Source of the DNA: Streptomyces sp. M41(2017) | GTDB taxonomy: Bacteria; Actinomycetota; Actinomycetes; Streptomycetales; Streptomycetaceae | Length of the DNA: 64,000 nt | NCBI RefSeq assembly: GCF_002078175.1 | Contig: NZ_MWFK01000001.1 | Coordinates: 1,674,001 to 1,738,000, forward strand | Direction: 5' to 3' | In this document: one piece after another, positions 9,211 to 19,216 of the stretch | Numbering within the stretch: position 1 is the stretch's first letter | Layout: every line of letters begins with the position of its first letter | Program-made: the position numbers and the translations under genes | Notes under the pieces: generated by a model | Told to the model about the DNA's origin: nothing | The model's database searches: none | Seen by the model: the letters and a program-made list of their open reading frames with translations, nothing else

Positions 9211-9289
9211 CTCCCGCCGCCGTGACGGCTGCGGCGGGAGAGCGGGAACGCCCGAGGGCGGCACCCCCCTTCAGGGGTGCCGCCCTCGG
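9211..9289. terminator. Two tandem terminator hairpins
   Basis: The first hairpin has a 10-bp stem (9211-9220 with 9231-9240). The second has a perfect 16-bp stem (9252-9267 with 9274-9289) and a 6-base loop. They separate the PLD-like gene from convergent groEL. Confidence 0.85.
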
Positions 9290-9325
9290 TGTCGTACTGC
9301 GACGAACCGCTGATCCGCGAGGGGA

Positions 9326-11586
<2,261 letters not shown>

Positions 11587-11617
11587 GCCTAACTCCCCTA
11601 TTACTGGCCCTTGCACA

Positions 11618-11672
11618 GATCCGCACTTCGCGGATCCGGGTCAGACCTCCACCCCCCAACGGGTTGGGGGTG
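11618..11672 (-). promoter_or_regulatory. Structured leader of the cold-shock mRNA
   Basis: Two short hairpins lie upstream of the cold-shock start: 11618-11624 paired with 11630-11636 (7 bp, 5-base loop), and 11653-11660 paired with 11663-11670 (8 bp, 2-base loop). Structured leaders are common in csp mRNAs and may act as temperature-sensitive elements; that role is inferred. The remainder, 11673-11952, shows no gene. Confidence 0.5.
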
Positions 11673-11952
11673 TGCGCCGGAACGCGTCGACCGCGGCTGA
11701 ATGTATCTGTCCAACTGCCGTCTGCAACAGGTCAATCGGACGAGAATTCTGGGCACGACCGATCGCCGGTATGGGGAGAATTCGCGGAGATCCAGGGCAA
11801 GTCGGGCCCCGTAAATGCCATAAACGGCTCAAAAAGGCCGGGCACTTTGGCTACTTCTTGTCGGCTGCCGGGAGAGAACTCATATGCGTCCGGCATGAAA
11901 CCAACATCCAGAACGGGGCGACTTCCCCAACCCTACCCCGGTCAACCCTATG

Positions 11953-11991
11953 GAATTGCCCCCTCCGCTTCTCTCACGGAGGGGGCAATTC
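11953..11991 (-). terminator. Terminator of the thrC-moaD transcript
   Basis: A perfect 15-bp stem (11953-11967 with 11977-11991) and a 9-base loop, 38 bases beyond the MoaD-like stop codon on the minus strand. Confidence 0.9.
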
Positions 11992-12029
11992 GATGAACTC
12001 TTCGTGTTCGGTATTACCGAGGGTAACGA

Positions 12030-12305
12030 TCAGCCTCCGGCGACGGCCGGAATGATCGAGACGCCCACGCCGTCCGGGGTCGCCGTCTCCAGGCCCTGCT
12101 CGAAGCGCACGTCGTCGTCGTTCACGTACACGTTGACGAAGCGGCGCAGCTTGCCCTGGTCGTCCAGGACGCGCGCGCTGATGCCCGTGTGGTTCTTCTC
12201 CAGGTCGGCGATGACCTCGGCGAGGGTCGTGCCCTCGGCCGTCACCTCGGCGGCGCCCCCCGTGTAGGTGCGCAGGATGGTGGGGATGCGGACGTTGACG
12301 CTCAT
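12030..12305 (-). CDS. MoaD/ThiS-family sulfur-carrier-like protein
   Basis: A 91-residue ubiquitin-fold protein ending in the Gly-Gly tail (IIPAVAGG) that carries the thiocarboxylate in MoaD/ThiS/CysO proteins. Internal marks are LRTYTGG, TLAEVIADLE and RFVNVYVNDDD. The ATG at 12305 overlaps the thrC stop by 4 bases (ATGA), so the two are translationally coupled. In mycobacteria CysO, a MoaD relative, feeds cysteine synthesis through CysM; coupling to thrC suggests an amino-acid sulfur role rather than molybdopterin (inference). Confidence 0.9.
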   Translation of the reverse strand: MSVNVRIPTILRTYTGGAAEVTAEGTTLAEVIADLEKNHTGISARVLDDQGKLRRFVNVYVNDDDVRFEQGLETATPDGVGVSIIPAVAGG

Positions 12306-13600
12306 GATGCGAGGCCAGCCTCTCGGAAGGAGTCGAGGTTCGGGCGGATGGTCGCGGTCAGCCCGGTGTCCGAGGCCACCGCGTCCAGAGTCTTCAGGCC
12401 GTCGCCGGTGTTGAGGACGACGGTGGTCAGGGACGGGTCGAGCAGACCGCTCTCGATCAGCTTGCGGGTGACGCCGACGGTCACCCCGCCCGCGGTCTCC
12501 GCGAAGATGCCCTCGGTGCGCGCCAGCAGCTTGATCGCGTCGACGATCTGCGCGTCGTTCACGTCCTCCACGGCACCGCCGGTGCGCCGCGCGATGTCGA
12601 GCACGTAGGGCCCGTCGGCGGGGTTGCCGATGGCGAGCGACTTGGCGATGGTGTCCGGCTTCTGCGGCCGGACCACGTCGTGGCCGGCCTTGTAGGCGAC
12701 GGAGACCGGCGAGCAGCCCTCGGCCTGGGCGCCGAAGATCTTGTAGGGCCTGTCCTCGACGAGCCCGAGCTTGATCAGCTCCTGGAGGCCCTTGTCGATC
12801 TTCGTGAGCTGGGAGCCGGAGGCGATCGGCACGACGAGCTGGTCCGGCAGCTTCCAGCCGAGCTGCTCGCAGATCTCGTACGCCAGCGTCTTGGAGCCCT
12901 CGGCGTAGTACGGGCGGAGGTTGACGTTGACGAAGCCCCAGCCCTCGCCGGCCGGGTCGCCGATCAGCTCGGAGCAGAAGCGGTTCACGTCGTCGTAGTT
13001 GCCCTGGATGCCGACCAGCTCGCCGCCGTAGACCGCGGCCATGACGACCTTGCCCTGCTCCAGGTCGTGCGGGATGAACACGCAGGAGCGGAAGCCGGCG
13101 CGGGCCGCGGCGGCGCCCACCGCGCCGGCGAGGTTGCCGGTGGAGGAGCAGGAGAGGGTGGTGAAGCCGAAGACGCGGGCCGCTTCGATGGCCTGGGCGA
13201 CGACGCGGTCCTTGAAGGAGTGCGTCGGGTTGCCGGAGTCGTCCTTGACGAACAGCTTGCCGGTCTCGACGCCGAGCTCGCGGGCCAGGTTGTCGGCCTG
13301 CACGAGCTTGGTCCAGCCCGGGTTGATGTTCGGCTTGTCCGCCACGTCCGCGGGGACGGGCAGCAGCGGCGCGTAGCGCCAGATGTTCGCGGGTCCCGCT
13401 TCGATGCGCTTGCGGAGTTCTTCGGTTTCGTAGGCCGAGAAGTCGTACGCGATCTCCAGCGGGCCGAAACACTCCTCGCAGGCGAAGACCGGACCGAGGG
13501 GGACGCGGTGTCCGCACTCGCGGCAGGAAAGCGCCGCGGCCGGGCCGAGATCGACCGCTTCTGCGGAGTTCGTGGTGCTTGCAACTGTCTGCGCAGCCAT
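12302..13600 (-). CDS. thrC: Threonine synthase
   Basis: A 432-residue PLP enzyme converting O-phosphohomoserine to threonine. The N-terminus has a zinc-ribbon-like pair (CRECG and CEEC). The PLP-lysine motif is GNPTHSFKDR, and the phosphate-binding loop is SSTGNLAGAVGAAAARAG. The start is ATG 13600, with a GGAGAAAGGG ribosome binding site at 13620-13611 directly abutting the 3' strand of a SAM-I riboswitch stem. Threonine and methionine synthesis share homoserine, so SAM control of this branch makes metabolic sense. It is first in an operon with the MoaD-like gene. Confidence 0.97.
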   Translation of the reverse strand: MAAQTVASTTNSAEAVDLGPAAALSCRECGHRVPLGPVFACEECFGPLEIAYDFSAYETEELRKRIEAGPANIWRYAPLLPVPADVADKPNINPGWTKLVQADNLARELGVETGKLFVKDDSGNPTHSFKDRVVAQAIEAARVFGFTTLSCSSTGNLAGAVGAAAARAGFRSCVFIPHDLEQGKVVMAAVYGGELVGIQGNYDDVNRFCSELIGDPAGEGWGFVNVNLRPYYAEGSKTLAYEICEQLGWKLPDQLVVPIASGSQLTKIDKGLQELIKLGLVEDRPYKIFGAQAEGCSPVSVAYKAGHDVVRPQKPDTIAKSLAIGNPADGPYVLDIARRTGGAVEDVNDAQIVDAIKLLARTEGIFAETAGGVTVGVTRKLIESGLLDPSLTTVVLNTGDGLKTLDAVASDTGLTATIRPNLDSFREAGLAS

Positions 13601-13618
13601 GGAGGCGAGGCCCTTTCT

Positions 13619-13775
13619 CCTCATCTTCCTCACGACGCACTTCGCCGTGAGACGGATTTGGCACCTTCCCTAGCCGGGAGCCTCGCGACGCGATCGCCTG
13701 GCGATCGGTACGAGACCGGCTGGAGGGTTGCCGGGGCTTCAACGGGCCGTATCCCTCTGCCCCTCTGGATGAGCG
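13619..13775 (-). promoter_or_regulatory. SAM-I (S-box) riboswitch in the thrC leader
   Basis: On the minus strand the leader has the conserved S-box elements in order: P1 5' strand GCTCATC followed by CAGAGGGG; the kink-turn and P2 region GAGGGATACGGCCCGTTGAAG; CCCCGGCAACC; a P3 hairpin; GGGAAGGTGCCAAATCC; a P4 hairpin; and the P1 3' strand GATGAGG (13625-13619). The thrC ribosome binding site begins within P1, so SAM binding would be expected to hide it, a translational mechanism (inference). The rest of 13776-13980 shows no gene. Confidence 0.92.
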
Positions 13776-13980
13776 GTATTCGATTGTTGAACTGTTGAGC
13801 ATATTGCGCGCCGATGATCCAGGACATGCGATGGTCATCAGCGTTGTTCAAGACTGTAACCGAAGGCCAGGACAGTTGAAGCAGTCGTCCGAACCGCGAG
13901 ACGACGGCAAGCGATCAGCCGCTGGCCGCAGCGGGCACGCTGATGAGAGCGTGTGATCAGACAGTGAGGAGCCGCAGACC

Positions 13981-14925
13981 GTGCTGAATGAAGTCGACCG
14001 CTGGCTGAGCACACGCTCCTGGTCCCTGACCGACCGCCCGCTCCACAAGATCATGGCCGCGAAACGCACCTCCGGGTCGACGGTCAGCGTGGTGCTGCCC
14101 GCGCTCAACGAGGAGGAGACCGTCGGTGAGATCGTCTCGATCATCCGCCACGACCTGATGCAGCAGGTGCCCCTCGTCGACGAGATCGTCGTCGTCGACT
14201 CGGGCTCCACGGACCGCACGTCCGCGGTCGCCGCCGCCGCGGGCGCGAGAGTCGTGCACCGCGACGACATCCTGCCCAGCGTGCCGGCCGTGCCCGGCAA
14301 GGGCGAGGTGCTGTGGCGGTCGCTGCTCGTGACGAGCGGCGACATCGTCTGTTTCATCGACGCGGACCTCAAGGAGTTCTCGTCCGACTTCGTCCTCGGG
14401 ATCGTGGGCCCCCTGCTCACGGACCCGGGCGTCGATCTCGTCAAGGCGATGTACGACCGTCCGCTGGGCGGTGCCGCCGGGCAGGGCGGCCGGGTCACCG
14501 AGCTGATGGCCCGCCCCCTGCTGAACATGCACTGGCCGCAGCTCGCGGGCTTCGTGCAGCCGCTCGGCGGGGAGTACGCGGCCCGGCGCTCGCTGCTCGA
14601 ACAGCTGCCGTTCCCCGTCGGGTACGGCGTGGAGCTGGGCATGCTCGTCGACGCGCTGCACCTGGTGGGCCTGGACGCCCTCGCCCAGGTCGACGTGGGG
14701 GTGCGCAAGCACCGCCACCAGGACGGCCAGGCCCTGGGCCGCATGGCCGCCGCGATCTACCGCACCGCCCAGTTGCGGCTGGCCCGCGGCCACCTGATCC
14801 GCCCCGCGATCACCCAGTTCGAGCGCACCCGGGACGGTTTCGAGCCGCGCACGTACTCGGTGGACACGGAGGAAAGGCCCCCTATGTCCGACATCGCCGA
14901 GTACCAGCAGCGCAAAGCGGCCTGA
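13981..14925 (+). CDS. gpgS: Glucosyl-3-phosphoglycerate synthase-like GT2/GT81 glycosyltransferase
   Basis: A 314-residue cytoplasmic GT-A fold enzyme transferring glucose from a nucleotide sugar to 3-phosphoglycerate, the first step to glucosylglycerate. Visible marks are the nucleotide-binding VVLPALNEEETVG, DEIVVVDSGSTDRT, the metal-binding D127-A-D129 (IDADL), and the acceptor-side GGEYAARRSLLEQLPFPVGYG. The GTG start at 13981 gives the expected length. It lies next to otsA and otsB, so this segment groups compatible-solute and storage-sugar genes. Other mannosyl/glucosylglycerate synthases are the main alternative. Confidence 0.8.
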   Translation: MLNEVDRWLSTRSWSLTDRPLHKIMAAKRTSGSTVSVVLPALNEEETVGEIVSIIRHDLMQQVPLVDEIVVVDSGSTDRTSAVAAAAGARVVHRDDILPSVPAVPGKGEVLWRSLLVTSGDIVCFIDADLKEFSSDFVLGIVGPLLTDPGVDLVKAMYDRPLGGAAGQGGRVTELMARPLLNMHWPQLAGFVQPLGGEYAARRSLLEQLPFPVGYGVELGMLVDALHLVGLDALAQVDVGVRKHRHQDGQALGRMAAAIYRTAQLRLARGHLIRPAITQFERTRDGFEPRTYSVDTEERPPMSDIAEYQQRKAA

Positions 14926-14930
14926 GCGGA

Positions 14931-14962
14931 CCCGTCGGCCGGGATCGCATACGGCCGACGGG
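14931..14962 (+). terminator. Terminator after gpgS
   Basis: A perfect 11-bp stem (14931-14941 with 14952-14962) and a 10-base loop, immediately after the gpgS stop. Confidence 0.75.
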
Positions 14963-15001
14963 AACGTTTGAGCGTTTCCGGACGGGGCTAGGTTTCGAGG
15001 C

Positions 15002-16453
15002 ATGGCTTCCACGCACGGTGCCCACGGCATCCTCGTCGCGTCCAACCGCGGCCCGATCACCTACCAGACCCAGGACGACGGCTCGCTGCAGGCCAAGCGC
15101 GGCGGCGGGGGGCTCGTCTCCGGGCTGTCGGCGATCGGGCCGGACGCGGACGCCCTGTGGGTGTGCGCGGCCCTCGGCGACGGCGACCGGGAGGCCGTGC
15201 GCCGCGGGGTCGGCGAGGACGGCGTGCGGATGCTGGACATCGACGCCGAGGTGCACGCCGACGCGTACAACGGCATCGCCAACTCCGTGCTGTGGTTCGT
15301 CCACCACATGCTGTACCAGACCCCGCTGGAGCCGGTCTTCGACGCGGAGTTCCGGCGCCAGTGGGACGCGTACCGCGCCTACAACCGGGCCTTCGCCGAG
15401 GCGCTGGCCGAGGAGGCCGCCGAGGGCGCCTCGGTGCTGGTCCAGGACTACCACCTGTGTCTGGTGCCGGGACTGCTCCGCGCGCTCCGGCCCGATCTGC
15501 GCATCGGCCACTTCTCCCACACGCCGTGGGCGCCCGTGGACTACTTCCGGATGCTGCCCGACGACATCCGCGCGGAGCTGCTGGACGGCATGCTCGGCGC
15601 GGACCGGCTGGCGTTCCTGACCTGGCGCTGGGCGACGGCCTTCCTGGACTGCGCGGCGGAGATCGACCCGGAGCGCTACCGCGTGACGCCCGCCTCGGAG
15701 GCGTCGCGGTCGGTCGAGCACCTCGACGGCGCCGCACCCGCCCGGACCCTCGTCGGCGTGCACGGGCTCGGCGCGGACGCCGAGTTCCTGCGCGCCCGCT
15801 CGCACGAGGCCGACGTCGAGGAGCGGATCGTCGCGCTGCGCGAGGAGATCGGCGAGGGGCGCCGGACGATCGTGCGCGTCGACCGGACCGAGCTGTCGAA
15901 GAACATCGTGCGCGGGATGCTGGCCTACCGGCAGCTCCTCGACGACCGCCCGGAGTGGCGCGAGCGCGTCGTCCACGTGGCGTTCGCGTACCCCTCGCGG
16001 CAGGACCTCGCGATCTACCGGGACTACACGGCCGAGGTGCAGCGCGTCGCCGACGAGATCAACTCCACGTACGGGACGCCCGGTTGGACCCCGGTCGTGC
16101 TGCACGTCAAGGACGACTTCGCGCGCTCGCTCGCCGCGTACCGGCTGGCGGACGTCGCCCTCGTCAACCCCATCCGGGACGGCATGAACCTGGTCGCCAA
16201 GGAGGTCCCGGTCGTCTCCGACGAGGGCTGTGTCCTGGTCCTGTCGCGGGAGGCGGGGGCGTACGAGGAGCTGGGCGAGGACGCCGTCTCCGTGAACCCG
16301 TACGACATCGTCGGCACCGCGCGGGCGCTGCACGAGGCGCTGGCCATGCAGCCGGGCGAACGCGCCGAGCGGACCAAGCGGCTGGCCGCCGCGGCCACCG
16401 CGCTGCCGCCGGCCCAGTGGTTCCTGGACCAGTTGCACGCGCTGGAGGCCTGA
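15002..16453 (+). CDS. otsA: Alpha,alpha-trehalose-phosphate synthase, GT20 family
   Basis: A 483-residue GT-B enzyme that would make trehalose-6-phosphate from a nucleotide-glucose and glucose-6-phosphate. Conserved elements are the N-terminal SNRGP and GGGGLVSGL loop, VQDYHL, FSHTPWAP, the donor-site VDRTELSKN and the C-terminal IRDGMNLVAKE. Some positions differ from E. coli OtsA (SNRGP, FLTWRWATAF), a pattern shared with actinomycete GT20 proteins including VldE-type pseudo-glycosyltransferases, so the acceptor should be treated as likely rather than certain. OtsB lies convergently downstream, supporting the trehalose role. Confidence 0.85.
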   Translation: MASTHGAHGILVASNRGPITYQTQDDGSLQAKRGGGGLVSGLSAIGPDADALWVCAALGDGDREAVRRGVGEDGVRMLDIDAEVHADAYNGIANSVLWFVHHMLYQTPLEPVFDAEFRRQWDAYRAYNRAFAEALAEEAAEGASVLVQDYHLCLVPGLLRALRPDLRIGHFSHTPWAPVDYFRMLPDDIRAELLDGMLGADRLAFLTWRWATAFLDCAAEIDPERYRVTPASEASRSVEHLDGAAPARTLVGVHGLGADAEFLRARSHEADVEERIVALREEIGEGRRTIVRVDRTELSKNIVRGMLAYRQLLDDRPEWRERVVHVAFAYPSRQDLAIYRDYTAEVQRVADEINSTYGTPGWTPVVLHVKDDFARSLAAYRLADVALVNPIRDGMNLVAKEVPVVSDEGCVLVLSREAGAYEELGEDAVSVNPYDIVGTARALHEALAMQPGERAERTKRLAAAATALPPAQWFLDQLHALEA

Positions 16454-16481
16454 CCCGGCGGCCGGGCGTCCCCGTCCCGAC

Positions 16482-16530
16482 AAGGCCGTTGCCGCAGCCG
16501 GGTCGTCGTGACCCGGCGGGCAACGGCCTT
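16482..16530. terminator. Bidirectional terminator between otsA and otsB
   Basis: Perfect 12-bp outer stem (16482-16493 with 16519-16530) enclosing a further inner CCGGGT/ACCCGG pairing. It lies between convergent genes. Confidence 0.85.
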
Positions 16531-16535
16531 CGTTC

Positions 16536-17390
16536 TCAGGCCAGTCGCCCGGCGAGCGCGGCGAGCAGTCGGACGACTCCGGCCGGCCCGTCGACCACCA
16601 GGTCGGCGCGCTCGGCGAGTTCACCGACCTCGGGGGTGCCGCTGCACACCAGGAGCCCGGGGACGCCGTCGGAGCGGAGCTTGTCCACGGCGGCGAACGC
16701 GGGCAGATCGCCCAGGTCGTCACCGGCGTACAGGACGGCCTCGGCACCGGTCTCGCGGATGTAGTCGAGGAGGGCGACCCCCTTGTCCATGCCCGGCGGG
16801 CGCAGCTCCAGGACCATCCGGCCGGGTTCGACGATCAGTCCGTGCCGGGTGGCGAGGTCGGCGAGCGGTTCGCGGAGCGCCTCGAACGCGGCCTGCGGGT
16901 CCTCGGCGCGGCGCGTGTGCACGGCGAGCGCGCGGCCCTTCTCCTCGATCCAGGTGCCCTGCCAGGCGCCGATCTTGTCCAGGAAGCCCGGCAGTTCGGC
17001 GCGGACGGCGGCGACGCCGGGGTGCGGGGCGGGGGCGGTGACGTCGCCGCTGACGGCGTCCCAGCGTTCGGCGCCGTAGTGGCCGAGGACGACGAGGTGC
17101 TCCAGTCCCGGGACGCCCGCGAAGCCGCCGTGCCGGACGGCGACACCGGGCGGACGACCGGTGATCACGGCGACGGAGGCGACCTTCGGGGCCAGCGCCG
17201 CGAGGGCGGGGACCGCGTCCGGGTGCGCGCGGGCCCGGTCGGGGTCGGCGACGATGGGGGCGAGGGTCCCGTCGAAGTCGAGTGCGACGACCGTCCGGGT
17301 GGGGCGGGAGAGGATCGCTTCCAGACCGTCGCGCCCGGCGGAGGTCACCGGGGCCGGCAAGGGGTCCTTGGATTCGGGGTGGCTGCCCAT
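16536..17390 (-). CDS. otsB: Trehalose-phosphatase
   Basis: A 284-residue HAD-superfamily phosphatase converting trehalose-6-phosphate to trehalose. HAD motif I is ALDFDGTLAP with nucleophile D38 and acid/base D40. Motif II is ITGRPPG, the lysine motif is MDKGVALLDYI and motif IV is YAGDDLGDLPAF. No signal or membrane segment. It converges with otsA over a shared terminator, so the pair is not one operon. The gene downstream on the minus strand starts 82 bases beyond its own start, on the upstream side of this gene. Confidence 0.92.
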   Translation of the reverse strand: MGSHPESKDPLPAPVTSAGRDGLEAILSRPTRTVVALDFDGTLAPIVADPDRARAHPDAVPALAALAPKVASVAVITGRPPGVAVRHGGFAGVPGLEHLVVLGHYGAERWDAVSGDVTAPAPHPGVAAVRAELPGFLDKIGAWQGTWIEEKGRALAVHTRRAEDPQAAFEALREPLADLATRHGLIVEPGRMVLELRPPGMDKGVALLDYIRETGAEAVLYAGDDLGDLPAFAAVDKLRSDGVPGLLVCSGTPEVGELAERADLVVDGPAGVVRLLAALAGRLA

Positions 17391-17481
17391 GGGGCGACCC
17401 TATCCGGGTACGGGCGGGCGCACCCCCGGCCCGTGGCCGCGCGGGGGACGGTGCGGCCGGAACGCGCCGGGGTCCGGCCGG

Positions 17482-17718
17482 TCAGCGCTCCGAGCGGCGG
17501 GCCTCCCGCACCCGGCGCAGCCGGTTCACCGTCACCGGGTCGTGCGCGAGGGCCCTCGGGTCGTCCAGCAGGGCGTTGAGCAGCTGGTAGTAGCGGACCG
17601 GGGCCAGACCCAGCTGTTCCCGTATCGCGCGCTCCTTGGCGCCGGGGCCCGCGAAGCCACGGCGCTCCAGGGCGAGGACGCGCTGTTCCCGCGCCGGCAG
17701 CTCTTCCATGGACAGCAC
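17482..17718 (-). CDS. DUF3263-type small helix-turn-helix protein
   Basis: A 78-residue basic helical protein. The core REQRVLALERRGFAG, then KERAIREQLGLAPVRYYQLLNALLD, matches the DUF3263 pattern, which resembles a sigma-region-4-like helix-turn-helix. Start is GTG 17718 with a G-rich ribosome binding site; ATG 17709 is the alternative. Function is unknown; a small DNA-binding protein is the most that can be inferred. Confidence 0.8.
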   Translation of the reverse strand: MLSMEELPAREQRVLALERRGFAGPGAKERAIREQLGLAPVRYYQLLNALLDDPRALAHDPVTVNRLRRVREARRSER

Positions 17719-17800
17719 GGTAACCCCCGCCGCCGACAGCGGCCCGTGCCCCTGGTCCTGCCCCTCGCCCCCGTCCCCGTCCCTCGTCCCGCCCGGAGGC

Positions 17801-19072
17801 CTAGCCGGCCCTGCTGTCCGCCATGGTCGCGCTGGTCTGGAGCGAGCCGAGCACCTCGGCCGGGTCGCCGCCCGGGCTGACGGCCTTGGCGATGCCGCTC
17901 TTCACGTCGGCGCTGACCCCGGCCCAGGAGGTCTTGCCGACCGGGTAGAGCTGGGAGGAGGGCAGCTGGGCGAGGAAGGGCTCCAGGTCCTTGTCGTTCT
18001 TGTCCACGGCCATGGCCTCGGACGCGGACGCGGTGACGGGCAGCAGGTCGTACTTGTGGGAGAAGGCCAGGACGTTCTTGTCCTGGTAGACGAAGTCGAG
18101 GAAGTCGCCGATCTGCTCGGCGTTGCCGTTCTTCTTGAAGGCCATCATCCAGTCGGCGACGCCCATGGTCGCCTTCGCCCTGCCGTCGATGCCGGGCATC
18201 GGCACCATGCCGAACTTCACGCCCTTGCTCGCGGCCTGCTTCATCAGGGTGGGGTGTCCGACGAGCATGCCGACGTCACCGCGGGTGAACGCCGAGAAGG
18301 CGGCCGCACGGTTCAGCTTGGCAGGTGCGACGGGTCCGGTGAGGCCCTTGGCGACCAGTTCGTTCTTGATCCAGGAGAACGTGTGGACGTTCTGCACGGA
18401 ATCTATGGAGTACGTGCCGACGTCGTCCGTGTAGCCGGTGCCGCCGCCACTCAGCAGCCACTGCATCGTCTCCGCCTGGGCCTCCTCGGGACCGAGCGGC
18501 AGCGCGTAGGGGAACTTCACGCCCTTCGCCTTGAGCGCCCGCGCGTCGGCCGCGAGCTCGCTCCAGGTCGTGGGCGGGGTGATGCCGGCCTCGGAGAACA
18601 GCGTCTTGTTGAAGAAGAGGAGCCGCGTGGACGAGGCGAACGGCAGCCCGTACTGCGTCTGGTCGATCTGCCCGGCATCGGCGAGCTGGGAGACGAAGTT
18701 GGCCTGCACGGGTATGGAGACCAGGTCGTCGGCCCGGTAGAGCTGGCCTTTCGCCGCGTAGTCGGCGTACGCGCCGATCTGCGCCATGTCGGGCGCGTGG
18801 CCCGCAGCGACCATCTCCTTGACCTTGCGGTCGACGTCGGTCCAGGGGTAGACGCTGACCTCGACCTTGGTCCCCGGGTGCGCGGACTCGTAGGCCTTCG
18901 CGAGACCGTCCCAGTACGTGCGCGAGGTGTTGGCCTTCGCGTCGCCGTAGTCCGCGGCCACGAGTCTGAGCGTCACGTCCGAGGATTCCTCCGAGCCGCC
19001 GCACCCCGCGAGGGTCGCCGCCATGCCCAGGACCGAGACCGCCGCCGTCATTCCCGTCATACGCCGCTGCAC
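17801..19072 (-). CDS. ABC transporter sugar-binding lipoprotein (orphan)
   Basis: A 423-residue extracytoplasmic solute-binding protein. GTG 19072 is chosen because GGGGAG lies 8 bases upstream and the signal peptide then reads as a normal lipoprotein leader (QRR, hydrophobic core, lipobox L-A-G-C24). The mature part is a family-1 binding protein (WDGLAKAYESAHPGTKVEV, then FNKTLFSEAGITPPTTWSEL). No permease or ATPase gene is adjacent, so it must work with a transporter encoded elsewhere. It is divergent from nagK-nagA, with dre-like operators between, suggesting an amino-sugar ligand (inference). Confidence 0.92.
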   Translation of the reverse strand: MQRRMTGMTAAVSVLGMAATLAGCGGSEESSDVTLRLVAADYGDAKANTSRTYWDGLAKAYESAHPGTKVEVSVYPWTDVDRKVKEMVAAGHAPDMAQIGAYADYAAKGQLYRADDLVSIPVQANFVSQLADAGQIDQTQYGLPFASSTRLLFFNKTLFSEAGITPPTTWSELAADARALKAKGVKFPYALPLGPEEAQAETMQWLLSGGGTGYTDDVGTYSIDSVQNVHTFSWIKNELVAKGLTGPVAPAKLNRAAAFSAFTRGDVGMLVGHPTLMKQAASKGVKFGMVPMPGIDGRAKATMGVADWMMAFKKNGNAEQIGDFLDFVYQDKNVLAFSHKYDLLPVTASASEAMAVDKNDKDLEPFLAQLPSSQLYPVGKTSWAGVSADVKSGIAKAVSPGGDPAEVLGSLQTSATMADSRAG

Positions 19073-19154
19073 CGCTTGCTCTCCCCAACCCCTGAGCCGT
19101 ATCGGCTGCTTCATTTGCTTGTGCGTCCGTTGCATCCGTCTCGGAATGCGGATC

Positions 19155-19188
19155 CAAGGTCTACACCACGTGAGTGGACTAGACCTCT
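19155..19188. promoter_or_regulatory. Two tandem DasR-type (dre) operators
   Basis: Site 2 at 19173-19188 (AGTGGACTAGACCTCT) matches the dre consensus I recall, AGTGGTCTAGACCACT, at 14 of 16 positions. Site 1 at 19155-19170 (CAAGGTCTACACCACG) matches at 11 of 16, and 11 of 12 in the core. They are 18 bases apart, within the divergent region of the binding-protein gene and nagK. DasR, the GlcNAc-responsive GntR regulator, is known to control nagKA in Streptomyces coelicolor. Confidence 0.85.
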
Positions 19189-19216
19189 CCTGGGGTAAGG
19201 GGCGACACTGTCCCCC

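Noticed and set aside
11664..11996. A 110-codon plus-strand ORF in the cold-shock upstream region
   Set aside because: No ribosome binding site, atypical codon use, and it runs into the thrC-moaD terminator stem.
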